In this document: positions 1 through 10,625 of the stretch, piece after piece | Numbering within the stretch: position 1 is the stretch's first letter | How the letters are laid out: every line of letters begins with the position of its first letter | From: Rattus norvegicus | Taxonomy: Eukaryota > Chordata > Mammalia > Rodentia > Muridae | Reading direction: 5' to 3' | DNA: 64,000 nucleotides | Assembly: GCF_036323735.1 (NCBI RefSeq) | Contig: NC_086026.1 | Coordinates: 52,764,039 to 52,828,038, forward strand | Program-made: the position numbers and the translations under genes | The notes under the pieces: model-generated | Databases searched by the model: none | Seen by the model: only the letters and a program-made list of their open reading frames with translations | Told to the model about the DNA's origin: nothing

Positions 1-1374
1 ATTTATTTATGTACTGGTAAATTTGCTCATTTGCACATTTGCTAATTGGATCGGTGGAAAACAGGATGTCGCTTTTAGTCGGCATTTGTTAATAACAGCC
101 GAGCAGAGCATGTCTTCATCGGCCTTCCAAGTTTCCTCTTCTATGGACGGAATGCACGCACCTTCCAACCCGTGTCCTATTGAATTGTTGACTTACTTCA
201 TTGATTTATGGAAACCTGTGTGTCTGGTGTAACCTGGGTGCTTGTGAGAAATGCTGGATCTCAAGCCTGCCCCACAGCAAAGGAACCACAATATTTATCT
301 GAGCAAGAGTCAAGAGATTACACTGTACATTTTAGTCAGAGAAACACAATTTAGGGCATTTTGTATACCGCTGGGATTCTGTCTTTTGAATATTTGGTAC
401 AAATTTCTCTACAACCACCGGAAATCTGTGTTTGCTAGCTGTAACTGGACACAGACAAAATTTTAGTTGCTTATTCAATTTCTTTAATGATGGAATTGAA
501 ATAAATCCATTCTGGTTTTTAAGTATCTTCTCAGTGAGGGTTATTGGTTCATTTGTCTAGAAAATTGTATTTCCTATTTATAATTTCTTAGTACGTCTTA
601 TGAAGATATTCATTTTAGCCTTAAGAGTTAAACTGTCTCTTTTATATCCAAAGCTGTGTTTCTGAGTTTACCCCCCCCCTCTCCCCTTCCATTTCCCTTC
701 CCTTTCCCCCTCCCTCCCACGCTCCTTCCCAAGGTTTTGGTTTTGTAGAGTTTTCATTAATAATTAAATGAATAAAAACAGTCATTAATTTCTGCCTTTA
801 TCTTTTACTTCAACTTTCTGATTCCTTTGCCAACTCTGTAAGTAGAAACCTCTAACTTTTTAATCTTTTTTATTTTTTTTTAATGATTTTGACATTTAAG
901 GCTGTCTATTTCAGACTAACAGCTATGGCAGGCGCATCTTGTGTGTTTTGACGTGTTACGTTTTGATTATCCTTTGTAGCCAAATGTCTTCTAACTTCCC
1001 TGTTTACTTCTTCTTAACCTGTAAGTTACATGAAAGTGTGTTTAAACGTATGACCCTGTAGGGTATTCTAAAAATAGTTCTGAAGTCTATTTCTAACTTA
1101 ATTAATACCGTGGATGGAGTGCACGACCCAGATGATATTAGTTCCTTGGTATTTGTTGAGACTTGTTCCAGGACCCTGCTAGTGCTTTACCTCAGACATG
1201 TTGTGAATCCCTGAGAGAATGTGTGCTCACCTCCTGGTAGGTACAGTCAAGCCTGCTGGCTGTGTTTTTCTAACCTTTTATCCTCATTCTTCTTAATTGG
1301 TTTAATATATCAGTTGCTGAGCGCTGTGTTGCAGTTGTCATTATGACTTTAGATAGGGAAATTTTCCCTTGTAA
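1..1374. other. AT-rich single-copy DNA
   Basis: No repeat or gene recognised. The stretch is AT-rich with scattered stop codons in all frames. It contains one pyrimidine tract near 669-727. The first 500 bases have an even, non-repetitive composition that could be conserved non-coding DNA, but this cannot be judged without an alignment. Confidence 0.5.
669..727 (+). repeat. C/T-rich low-complexity tract
   Basis: About 59 bases that are almost entirely C and T on the + strand, starting with a run of nine C. This is a polypurine/polypyrimidine tract with no fixed unit. Confidence 0.8.
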
Positions 1375-1385
1375 TTGAGTAGTTT

Positions 1386-1388
<3 letters not shown>

Positions 1389-1432
<44 letters not shown>

Positions 1433-1440
1433 TTTTTTTT
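1389..1440 (+). repeat. (AC)n microsatellite followed by T10
   Basis: About 20 AC units followed by ten T. The T run is the reversed A-tail of the B1-like SINE that begins at once to the right, so the microsatellite probably grew at the retroposon tail. Confidence 0.95.
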
Positions 1441-1540
1441 AAAAAAGATAGGGTCTCTTCTAGTATTCCAGGCTGGCTTCAGACTTGTAATTCTCCTGCC
1501 TCAGACTCTCAGGTGGTAAGATTACCCCTGTCTAGCTGTT
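1441..1540 (-). mobile_element. B1 SINE, diverged, reverse
   Basis: Reads as a reversed B1 (7SL-derived SINE): 'gatagggtctct' near the tail, then 'ccaggctggcttcagactt', 'ctcctgcctcagactctc' and a degraded 'ttacccctgtctagc' head. About 100 of the usual 135-150 bases remain, with many substitutions. Confidence 0.75.
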
Positions 1541-1555
1541 TTATGTTTGTATTTT

Positions 1556-1645
1556 AGTGCAAAGCTGTGCTGAGGCAGGTAGGTCCTGTGTTTCTGGCCA
1601 GCCTGGGATATTTCATGAGATACTATGTCAAACCCCAACCAACTA
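1556..1645 (+). mobile_element. B1 SINE 3' fragment
   Basis: Contains 'gctgaggcaggtaggtcctg', 'ctggccagcctgggat' and 'agatactatgtcaaaccc', which follow the order of the second half of a forward B1. It faces the preceding reverse copy, so the two form an imperfect inverted pair. Confidence 0.55.
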
Positions 1646-1917
1646 AGCAGAAAGCGTACACTCTTAGCTTCATGCAACTTCTGGGCTGCTATATATTCAC
1701 AGAGATGGTTTCTTTTAATCACATGATGGCCATCTCTTTTTAATAATGCCTAACAAAATAATTGTACTGGAGTATTTTTTAGAATAGACTATGACCAGGA
1801 TAGCCCTTTCTAAATGGTCATTTTCAACTTTTCCATGCCCTTACTTTTAAGTAGCACATACATCTTAAAAAGCCAACCTTGCAAGTCATTTAGCAAGCGA
1901 CATTTATGAATTTACAA

Positions 1918-2034
1918 AGTCTCATGTATCTCAGGTTGGACTCAGACCTCTGGAATAGCCAAGGGTGGCCTTCTGATCCTCTTGCTTCAACCTCCTAAGT
2001 GCTGGGCTCACAGGCATGTACCCCATGCCCAGTT
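1918..2034 (-). mobile_element. B1-like SINE, diverged, reverse
   Basis: Shows 'tctcatgtatctcaggttgg', 'cctcttgcttcaacctccta', 'agtgctgggctcacaggc' and 'atgtaccccatgcccag', which is the reversed B1/PB1 order. The mid part is altered. It is an old copy. Confidence 0.7.
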
Positions 2035-2130
2035 CTTGTGGTACTCAGTGTCCGGCTGATTTGTTTGTTCTTGGAAAGCATTTTATTAGTCGAGTCACAT
2101 CTCCAGCTCCTATTCATTTATATCTTTATT

Positions 2131-2252
2131 GAGACAGGGTCTCATGTATCCCAGGCTAGCCCTGAGCTTCTGAAATAAGTGGGAATAACCTGTAGTTATT
2201 ATCTCCCTGCCTCTGTCCCCCCGACCACTGGGATTATTACACTGTGCCCAGT
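2131..2252 (-). mobile_element. B1-like SINE, diverged, reverse
   Basis: Shows 'gagacagggtctcatgtatc', 'ccaggctagccctgagct', 'ctccctgcctctgtccccc' and 'cactgggattattacac'. This is a second reversed B1-class copy, in tandem orientation with the one about 100 bases to the left. Confidence 0.75.
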
Positions 2253-2570
2253 TTATAGTCGGTGACTTTAGGCCACCCCCATTTCTGAGACCACCAGAAA
2301 ATAGTCAGTGTTTCATCAGGCTTAATATTTTTGTTTTATTTTGTGCATTTTGCTCTCTCTGTATGTCCCTTACTGTGCCTGCTTACCAAGCTCTCCCAAT
2401 ACTCTTGGTCTAAGACAACCTTTTGGCATGTTCACAAGTGCTTTACCTGTCTGGGGCCTCCTATGGAATCTCAAAGGCTGATATCTTCCCAGAACTGATT
2501 CACTTACGTGTGTTACCTAAGAATTATAGAAAGCCATAATTTTGAGCTAGACTCCTGTGCCTCAGTAGGC
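2253..2570. other. Single-copy DNA, nothing recognised
   Basis: No gene, RNA or repeat that I can support. Mixed composition with stops in every frame. Confidence 0.4.
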
Positions 2571-2745
2571 CAGACTAAGAAATCAAAGAAATGGTGATTG
2601 TCTGACATAATAGATACACCAATTACCCTAATCTGATCACTATCCACTGTGTACGAGCCTTGAGATGTCATGCCCCAGGAATACGTGCAATTATGGCATG
2701 TCGGTCCAAACTAGTACCGCATCAAAACAATCAAAATAAAGGATA
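2571..2745 (+). mobile_element. Ancient L1M 3'-end fragment
   Basis: Contains 'aatagatacaccaattaccc', 'taatctgatcactatccact' and 'aataaagg' in the order of the 3' untranslated end of old mammalian L1 (L1M) copies. In those the motif series is 'gttaattaccctgatttgatcattacacat...' ending in an A-rich tail. It is a strongly diverged fragment with no ORF. The related fragment at 52295-52650 in this window supports the call. Confidence 0.6.
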
Positions 2746-3219
2746 ACCAACATGGAAGCTTCAAGTTACCAAACCAGAGTGAAGTCCTCCACCCAGATGT
2801 CCTAGACAGCTAGCATAAGGACATCCCTTGCACACAAGGGCATCCCTTCCACATGAAACCTCAAGTCCTTTTCACTCTTGCAAGAAATTAGCCAGTGTGG
2901 CCTGATGTTACAGTAATTTCCCAGTGTCCTGCCTCTCTGTCCCTGTCTTAAAAGGAAAGGCGACCCTTTGTCCTTCCTTTCTGCTTTCTTCAGCCCTCCT
3001 CCTCCTTCTGTAAAAATGATCCCCTTTGCCCAGCCCACTGCAACAGGTGTTCTAGTTTGCGGAATGAAGTGTTGCCCAAGTCTAGAATCATAAAGGAAAA
3101 CCATAGAAGGCCCTTGGTTGTTGTAATTTCGTCCTTCGACATATGTTTGGTTGGCTGCCGAGACGTTAGTTGAATTTACCTGTCCAGGTGACCATTCTGT
3201 GTGGCTGGCCTTCCTCACT
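2746..3219. other. Single-copy DNA, nothing recognised
   Basis: No repeat or gene recognised. An open minus frame of 138 codons crosses 2802-3218, but its product has no familiar domain and I treat it as chance. Confidence 0.4.
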
Positions 3220-3224
3220 ATGTG

Positions 3225-3262
3225 GTAGCCAAGTTCCAGTCTGGTCTACATAGTGAGATCCT

Positions 3263-3264
<2 letters not shown>
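3225..3264 (+). mobile_element. B1 SINE 3'-end fragment
   Basis: The string 'ccagtctggtctacatagtg' followed by 'agatcctg' matches the last part of a forward B1 ('ccagcctggtctacatagtgagaccctg'). The (TG)n tract starts exactly where the SINE tail should be. Confidence 0.6.
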
Positions 3265-3318
<54 letters not shown>

Positions 3319-3324
3319 TGTGTG
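3263..3324 (+). repeat. (TG)n microsatellite
   Basis: About 26 TG units, then one interruption (aa) and a few more TG. It can adopt Z-DNA in principle. Confidence 0.97.
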
Positions 3325-3386
3325 AGAAAGACAGAGAGAGAAAGACAGAGACAGAGAGACAGAGAGAGACAGAGATGGAGAGAGTG

Positions 3387-3430
<44 letters not shown>
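3325..3430 (+). repeat. (GA)n / (CAGA)n microsatellite
   Basis: Purine-rich tract with mixed 'gacaga' and 'gaga' units, ending in a pure (GA)n run of about 20 units at 3390-3430. It is continuous with the TG tract, giving a compound microsatellite of about 170 bases at the tail of a B1 fragment. Confidence 0.95.
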
Positions 3431-3433
<3 letters not shown>

Positions 3434-4550
3434 TGGAGCATGCTTCCCAAGTTCAAAGGCAGGAGCAATGGACTCCATCTTCAGAGAGACAATGTCAAGT
3501 TCTAGGAGAGCCCAAGAGATTAGACAGATTGTTGGGTCATTTTTCAGAAAGTTCAATCCACCAGTTTACTTTTTATTCACTTCATTTATTTATTTTTTTT
3601 CTAGCATTCTATTGAAATGACTGAGGCTTGTAAAAAAAATTATCACCTCACATTCCGACTACTATTCTGGGAGCTACACACTTTTTTTTTTAATAAATAC
3701 CTTTAAAATGTCTGTATTTATGCTTCACATAAATACAAAGTGAATCACCCTTCGTCTTTGTCCCCATCTAACGAAGGATGTCAGGGCTTGATGAATGCCC
3801 ACCTCCCCTCTCCTCAATTTATATGTTAGGTTGTTGGGAGTCTAATTCCACTTCGATGTATAACCACAATAATTATCACATATTTGTTTTTTTTAATAGC
3901 ATAGCACGTTTCAATTTACTGACGTGAGCCCTATCCGCACCATGCTTTTATCGGGCTTTCAGACAGTTTACTCCGTAATAGCACTTTCCGCAAAACTCTG
4001 TAGACATTTTCTTTTTGTTCTTTCTTCTTTTTAAATATCTAGAAATGTCTTTATTTTACCCTCTCTCTATATATATTTTTTTAAAAGGCCCAACTATGCA
4101 TACAGTGAAGGCTGGCATTCTTTCCTCTGAGAATGTTAGACCCAGCCTTCTGGAGGCTCGCTCTCCGGAAGGCTGCAGGTAGCGGTCTTTACAGATACTG
4201 CGCACCCTTCGTTTCTGCTTCTTTCAAAGACCGTCTTTGCCTTTGTTGCTCTCCAGTTGTACAGCAATGTTGCCAGGCAAGTATTTAGTGTTACGTATCC
4301 CGCTTGGGATCTGTCAAACTCTCAAGAACCAGGGTTTACAGTTCTGGAAAGTTCCTGATTATCATCCCGGAACACTGCCCCTCCCCTCGCTGTTGCGCAT
4401 GTGCCAAACGTTTGTACCATGTCTCTGTCTCTTAGCTAAGTCTTTAAATGTCTCTTTATATTCTGGGTAATGTCATATGATTTATTTTATAGTTCACTAA
4501 TTTGTTGTTTGTTTTATTGATTGGTTGGGCTTTTTTGTTTTTTGTTGTTT
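3431..4550. other. AT-rich single-copy DNA
   Basis: No gene or clear repeat. Several T runs (for example 3679-3691) and a short TA run near 4068-4077. Nothing else supported. Confidence 0.4.
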
Positions 4551-4664
4551 GACGGGATCTCATTATATAGTCTTATAGATCAGTCTGGCTTGGAACTCGT
4601 GGGATCCTTCTGCCTCTGTTCCCCAAGGAGTAGGCTCACAGGCGTGTACCACCACACCTGGCCA
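4551..4664 (-). mobile_element. B1 SINE, reverse
   Basis: Shows 'gacgggatctcattatatag', 'ggcttggaactcgtgggatc', 'cttctgcctctgttcccc' and 'ggcgtgtaccaccacacctg', the full reversed B1 order. About 114 bases, moderately diverged. Confidence 0.85.
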
Positions 4665-4724
4665 TCACTCATGGCTTACTTCATGAATCCTTCAGTCATG
4701 CCGAAAGGTGTCTTTTGTTCTGTT

Positions 4725-4861
4725 TTACTGAGAGCCGTCTCATCCAGCCTCACACTTGATATAACAGAGGCCAGCCTTAAACTTCAAAGGCACCTGCCAC
4801 TACATCCTAAGTATGTGGATAACAGGCACAGCACAGGTTTGCACCACCACATTCAGCTCAA
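4725..4861 (-). mobile_element. B1-like SINE, diverged, reverse
   Basis: Contains 'gagccgtctcatccagcctc', 'ggccagccttaaacttcaaa', 'aacaggcacagcacagg' and 'tttgcaccaccacattcagc', in the order of a reversed B1-class element with internal rearrangement. It lies 60 bases from another reverse B1. Confidence 0.55.
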
Positions 4862-5185
4862 GATGCTTTTCTAAGTTTTCCATTGAATTTTAAACTTCAG
4901 TAACTATGTCTTTTATTTCTAGACAAATGGGGGGGGGGCAAACTTCTTGTCCTGTCTTCTCAGTGACTTTCATGTCTTCAACTCATTTTTATTACCTTCC
5001 TGTAACCAAAAATAGAATATTTCTATTACCCAGAGTTCTCTCCTTTCTCTTTTTAGTCACAATCCATTCTCTTCCAAAGAAAATGATCACCCAACTTCTG
5101 TTGTAACCGTCCCTTCCCATCTTCTTTAACTCTTACGTCAGCTTTTATGAGCTTTTAGTTCACGTTGTTTGTGAACTACCTGGGG
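4862..5185. other. Single-copy DNA with a G9 run
   Basis: Holds one poly-G run at 4928-4937. Otherwise nothing recognised. Confidence 0.4.
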
Positions 5186-5189
5186 CTGG

Positions 5190-5255
5190 GTAGTAAACAT
5201 GGATTCCTGCAGATGTTAGGCAAGTGTTCACTGAAGAGCTGAATCCCCAGCCCAC
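5190..5255 (-). mobile_element. ID/B4-type SINE fragment, reverse
   Basis: The stretch 'ttaggcaagtgttcactgaa' followed by 'gagctgaatccccagccc' is a reversed copy of the tRNA-derived ID/B4 head ('ggggctggggatttagctcagtggtagagtgcttgcct...'). Only about 65 bases remain. Confidence 0.6.
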
Positions 5256-6734
5256 ACACTTATATTTTCCAGGCAGTTTTGAATTTAAGAGTGTAAACTT
5301 TCACAGGGTCGCTGGAATCCTGGGGAAGTTTGCTTAAGGATACAATATTCTAGGAACATTTATGTTTACTTTTGTTAGAAGTCTCCATACATCACTAACT
5401 CGAGCCCAAGTTTTAAATATAATATAATATAATCTACTCACCATGGCTATGTTAAGAATAAAGTCAAAGGCCAAGTCTGCAAGCAGAATTGGTTCGGCAG
5501 TCCTGAGTTACCCCATGAGAACTTGAAGAGATCAAGGCAGACCAACTGCCTATCATCCTTACCCAAGCAGTGGACATTTTTCTACCGAGTTCTTTCATGG
5601 ATCTACAGTCATTTGTAGGTGAAGGGTCTATCAAAAAAAAATCTCAGTTCCATCACCTCTCTGCAGAAAACCAAAAGCCCCCACCCAGTCCCTCGGTCCT
5701 GCCTTATCCCCACATATCCTGTCCCACAGCCCACAAGTGGATGCAGGGGCTACAGTGTTAACACACATGCTTCCTGCTCCAGATTCTTTTGTGTCTAGCT
5801 TGCGGGTAAGTTGTACTTTCGTAAAGGTCAGTTGTGCATTTAAAGGATGCTCGCCTTTTTAGGTCGTTGTCATGGACGTTCTGCTGTGACATTGTGGATA
5901 TCTGGGCCACTACATCGCGGGGAAACAACAGTCTTGCCCTTCGTCCTCAGCTTTGCATCCCACCGAGACCCTGCACTGTGCCTTTCTCGCCCGTGTATGA
6001 AGCCTGCTGATCTGCCTTAAGGGCTCTCCTGGCGGTTCTGAGACTAATAACCCTCTGGGGCAGCGCTACTAGAGCGCTGTGGCTGGACCTGCTAGCTCCC
6101 TGTCAGTCCTCCTCCTCCTCATGTGCCTTCTCATCAGTTCCCAATCCCTCCAGCTGCCTCCTGTCTACTTGAAGTGGTTCTCGCCTTTGATTGCTGCAGC
6201 CTCCTTTTCTGTTCTTCTCCGATCTTAGGAGTTTAAGGTTCTCTTTTGTGTTTTGCTTCCATTTCAGTAGCATCCAGGAGGGAGGGAAAATAAAGTCCCA
6301 CACTCCGCGCGCGAGCACGTGACTACCTTCTGTGCGCGCGTGCGTTATGTTGTTGTCTTTATGCCTCTTGCCTTGTGCCTGAGTGTGAATATGTGTTCTC
6401 TTCCAAGTCTTTTTGCCACATAAAAATCATTATTTGCATCTTTTGCTCTCTTCTCCCCGCCCCCACTTCATATTGGCTCCCGGAATGCTCCGATCCATTT
6501 ACATATTAATTGCTTATTCCTAAGACAGTCACACCTTGAAACGTTGAAAACAAATATTTTCTTTAGTCTCCGTTCTGTACAAAAGCTATCCCTCGGCGTG
6601 TTGAATTCCATGGTGTTCGCCATGCTGTTTGACCTTTCCCAATTTCAGCAGTGGCTTGGAGAGCACTCAAGTTGCCTATGCTGGTCAATGAGCTTTCTGT
6701 CGCTGACACAAAATGCGGGAGGTAAACAGGTTCA
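5256..6734. other. Single-copy DNA, locally CpG-containing
   Basis: No gene recognised. Between about 5800 and 6350 CpG is more frequent than in the flanks, with a (TCC)n trace at 6106-6120 and alternating CG at 6306-6345. A 71-codon minus frame lies over this part without known similarity. Confidence 0.45.
6306..6345 (+). promoter_or_regulatory. CACGTG E-box between CG-alternating tracts
   Basis: A CACGTG E-box (6316-6321) is flanked on the left by 'cgcgcgcga' and on the right by 'tgtgcgcgcgtgcg'. The palindrome followed by AC suits bHLH factors such as USF, MYC or TFE3. The alternating purine-pyrimidine flanks have Z-DNA potential. Function is inference from motifs only. Confidence 0.3.
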
Positions 6735-7052
6735 AACAGCAAAGATCTATCCTGGCTCACAATCTAAGAGATTTCAAGGGAGCCATGCCTAAATGGCTCC
6801 ATTGCGTTGGGACCAGCAGAGAGTCAGAACATCATGGTGGGAGTGAGGGATGAAGGTACTCATTCGTGGTGGATGGGAAGGAGGCGGGATACTGGAGTCC
6901 TAACACTCCCCCTTCAAGGGCGTTATGACGTAACCTTTTCCCACTAGGATCTACTTCTTAAAAATAATATACCTCCCAGTAGTAACATGGGCTGGAGACC
7001 AAACTTTCCACCCACGGCTTTTGGGGCACCTTCCTGATCCAAACCATAACAT
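6735..7052 (-). mobile_element. MaLR-like LTR, diverged, reverse
   Basis: Holds 'tggctccattgcgttgggac', 'gagtcagaacatcatggtgg' and a right end 'gatccaaaccataaca', which match the order of a reversed MLT1/rodent MaLR LTR. The flank positions are approximate because the ends are eroded. No ORF; these LTRs are non-coding. Confidence 0.55.
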
Positions 7053-8790
7053 TCCCCAACGCCTCTCTGGCGGCAGCTTCGAGCAGCTCTATGGAGACCG
7101 GAGGTCCTAATGGAAAGCAGAGAGCCGGAAATGGGAGTTTTTATTTGAACAGGTCATCTGTTAGTACATGGATAATTGAGAATTGACTACAAACGAAATC
7201 GACAAAAACAACCTCCTTAATTATGGACCAATAGACCCCATTGTTCACTGTGGGCCGGAAAGCAGTTTCCACACTGGCTCTTAAAGGTATGCTCACTCAC
7301 CCTCCTCCTCTGGATCTTGCGCTCGTGACCTGCTCTTCCAGCAAGTTCCCTTTAAGACCCATTCGTCTCCGGATGCCTAAGTGTTGAAGGAAAGCTGCAG
7401 CCTCTTTATTGGTGCCTGAGTTCCTGAGCCCCCAGCCAGTGCATAAAGAGGAGGCAGTATATATCTTCAGTGCCTCTGATGATAGCTGGCATGGTGCTTG
7501 ATAGCGGAATCTCTCAGACAACAGGCTTGGGCTGGGGAATTTTAATATTGTCTCTCCCTATAAGTAATTTCCAATGTTTATGCTCTGCAGAGCCCCTTTC
7601 GAGTGTCAGAGCAGAACAAATGCCAGTTTTAATGGACTTGCTAAATCATAAAAACTGCTTGCAAAATTGCATCTGATTAAAACAGGAAAATGGTCCATTA
7701 TTCAGAAAAATCTCCCTGCAGAGCCTCACAGGGTGGCTGAAGGTGGAGAGATGCAGGGAGTACCCGGATCCTGTGGCATTTCTCTCTCGTGGGAAAGAGG
7801 CAGCAGCTCCCTTCCCCCATGCCCCAGTCTCCTCCTGTCTTCTCCCCAGGTCCTCAGTCCTTCTGCCATCTGTGATGAAAGGAAAATTGACATTAATCAT
7901 TTTGTAATTGATTTATATGACAACACACGATTAGCCAAGGCACAGAATGTGTGACAAGGTACAGCCGTCTTAGAAGATGGTAACACGGGGGTACACAGTG
8001 CTCTGAAGTCTCCGAGTTGCCCCTTGCCCAGGGACCTCCGTGGTGCAAGCACCAGTACAGCGGCAGTGGAAAAAGCCTTCTCTGCCCAGCTGGACCAACC
8101 GCTCTTGGCTAGCAACAAAATATAAAAAAGGAAATTGAATTATCCCACTGATAAAAGCCACTCACTAGAGTGCCACTTGCAACAAATTAGCAGTCGGGTC
8201 TGATTTGGCCATTTAACCTAATGGCTAGACCAACTGACAAACGACATCAACACCAAGCATGCTTCATGTGTAGAGAATTATCCCTGAGCCTGGAGAGGAA
8301 GCAAAGCAAAGATATAGAACATAGCTGGAGAAAGGGCAGGGAACTTAGCCTTAGGTGTATATAAGGGTTAGGAGAGCAAGGGCATCGTGAAAGGCAGTGG
8401 AGTCTGTAGGTCAATCCTGGTTGGCGTTGTTCTGTCAACACAGCCAGAGAGGCAGGCAGAGTGAGTCTTTCCAGTGTCAGGAAGGAAGTCCGGGCTGAAG
8501 AGGTGCTTCTGTTATCCAGTGCCACAGATGATGCAACCGGGATTCTGATCTCCCATGATTCTTCAGGGGTGGCTGGGTTAGGCTCTTCCACGTGGTATCA
8601 GGTTAGATCATTCCTGAGACCTTGTTTGTCTGAGGGTTGGAGCATCCGTGTGGCTTTGCTGGCACAGCTGGCATCTGGAATAGCTGGATGGCTGGTGGGG
8701 CAGCGGACATCTTTCTTTTCACGGGACCCACAGATCTATGAACCCTATTGCTTTGCAAGACCCTCATCTCACTGTGCTTAGCACAAGCCT
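7053..8790. other. Single-copy DNA, possible regulatory block
   Basis: No gene or repeat recognised. Two parts look non-random: an AT-rich cluster at 7881-7920 (separate entry) and 8108-8230, which is AT-rich with several TAAT-type cores. Confidence 0.4.
7881..7920 (+). promoter_or_regulatory. Cluster of homeodomain-type TAAT cores
   Basis: Within 40 bases there are 'attaatcatt' and 'tgtaattgatttat', that is three TAAT/ATTA cores spaced about one helical turn apart. This is typical of homeobox-bound enhancers but also common in AT-rich DNA. Motif evidence only. Confidence 0.25.
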
Positions 8791-8794
8791 GTCC

Positions 8795-8980
8795 ATCAGC
8801 TTTCTATTACCAACAGTGCAAGCCTACAGACTGGGTAGGCTCTGAGGAAAAAAAAAAACAGCTTATTTGGGCTTGTGGTACCAGAGGTCTAAAGCTAATG
8901 AAGGTTTGAATCTAGTAATGGCCTTTTTGGTGGCAGCATCCAGAGGTGACACAGATTATGTATGGTAAGAGCAGGCAGTA
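8795..8980 (-). mobile_element. MST/MLT-like MaLR fragment, reverse
   Basis: The series 'agctttctattaccaacagt', 'gactgggtaggctctgagg', an A11 run and 'cagcttatttgggcttgtgg' matches the shape of a reversed MST/MLT LTR ('...tattactgtgtaacaaa... actgggtaatttataaagaaaagaggtttatttggctcatgg'). It is heavily diverged. The rodent MaLR element begins right after it. Confidence 0.4.
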
Positions 8981-8992
8981 AACATGCATGTG

Positions 8993-9387
8993 TGTCTTAG
9001 AAATGGTTCCTATCACTTAAGTGAAACACCATGGCCAAAGAGCTATTGGGAAGGAAAGGGTTTATTTGGCTTATACTACTCCACATCACTGCTCTTCCTC
9101 AAAGGAAGTCAGGACAGGAACTCCAACAAGGTGGTAGAAGCTGACACAGAGGCCATGGAAGGGTGATGGCTTGCTTCCCCTGGTTTTTTCAACCTGCTTG
9201 CTTATAGAACCCAGGACCACCAGGCCAGGGTGGCATCACCCACAATGGGCTGAGCTCTCTCCCATTGGTCAATAATTGAAAAAGATGCCTTGCAGCTGCA
9301 TTTCATAGAGGCATTTTCGTCAAATGGGGCTCCTTCCTGAATGTTGAGCCCATCTTGTGTCACGCTGACACAAAACCAGCCAGCACA
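8993..9387 (-). repeat. 3' LTR of the MaLR element
   Basis: 395 bases with TGT...ACA ends. Internal landmarks include 'gaaacaccatggccaaag', 'gaaagggtttatttggctta', 'gaagtcaggacaggaactcc', 'atagaacccaggaccaccag' and 'cacccacaatgggctgag', all in the order of a reversed rodent MaLR LTR. Related LTRs in this window are at 15282-15659 and 44762-45173. Confidence 0.8.
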
Positions 9388-10607
9388 ATTGACCCCTTGT
9401 CAACCTGACACAAACACATCACTGTTAAGCCACAACCTTTCCTTTCTCATTTATTCCCCAAGATCTCACACTAAAAATACAAAAAAAAAGTTTTTAAAAG
9501 TTCCACGGTCTCCACAAATTCAAACACAGTAAAAGTTTGGTCTCTTAAAAATATCCAATCTCTTTTAAAATCCAATAGACTTTTAAAATTCAAAGTCTCT
9601 CAACTGTAGGGTCATAAAACATTTTTAAAAAATTAAGTACTTTCTTATTTCAAGAGGGAAAAACCAGGGCACAATCACAACCAAATTAAATCAAAGCCAA
9701 ACTCCAACAGTGTAAAAAACTCAGTGTCCAATGTCTAATCCTCATGACCTTCTGGGCATCTCCAAGAAAGGGTCACTTTCTGATATCCAGGGTCTGGCTC
9801 TGACCTCTACAACACACACTGATTGTCTTCTAGGCTCTGGCTGTCTACCTGACTACTGTTGCCATTCTTGGTAGTCATCCCATGATACTAGCATTTCCAA
9901 GCTTCTAGACTCTCCTGCTACAACTGGACTGCACTTTTACCAATAGCCTCTCAGAGGCTGGCTTCATGGTGGCAAGCCTCAGCTTCTCTGCATAATCCTT
10001 TCAGTCCTGGGCCATCCACTGCCACTGAGGCTGCATCTTCACCAATGGCCTTTCCTGGCCTCTCACAGTACCGAGCCTCAGTGGGTCTCCTCCATGCCTT
10101 CAAAACTAGTACCACTTGGGCGACTTACATATTACCAAGTTCTGCTGCCAGCACAAGGGACAATGTTGGCCATCTCTGGAACACAGCTTCTGTGTGCTGA
10201 CTCTCAGGAGACATTTCCCAGAAGAGGTCACCTCAGTGATGTTGTAATCACGACTAATTTCTTAGCTCCAGCTGACCAGCATGGAATATCCTAACGAAGG
10301 AAGGTTTCACATTAGCAGTTCTGATAGCTTGATAACCATAACTTATTCTTCAGCTCCGGTTGACCAGAATCACAGAATCTTATTCCAAAATAACAAATGG
10401 CCCCCCAGAGAGTCTGTAATCGTCTTTCTGAACCTTCACAAGCCAGGCCTCCACCGTGTGCACTGCTCTCAACCTTCTTGTCCTCGAGCACCTACAGAAC
10501 AGCTCACCAAGCTTTGAACACTCAATGGCTTTTCTTCTACAAAATTCTAAAGTCCTTCCACAATCCTCACCAAAACAACATGGTCAGGTCTCTCACAGCA
10601 AGGCCCC

Positions 10608-10625
10608 GCAGTCCCGGTGCCAACT
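10608..10625 (-). other. Primer binding site of the MaLR element
   Basis: On the minus strand, two bases after the LTR end, the sequence reads 'ttggcaccgggactgcgg'. This resembles the tRNA-primer site of MaLR/ERVL elements ('tggtaccgggactg...'). It fixes the direction of the element as minus. Confidence 0.55.

Noticed and set aside
3166..3620. Frames rich in Ser-Leu, Val-Cys or Arg-Glu
   Set aside because: They translate the TG and GA microsatellites.
5190..5255. Possible tRNA gene
   Set aside because: The tRNA-like part is a reversed, truncated ID/B4 SINE head without a complete cloverleaf.
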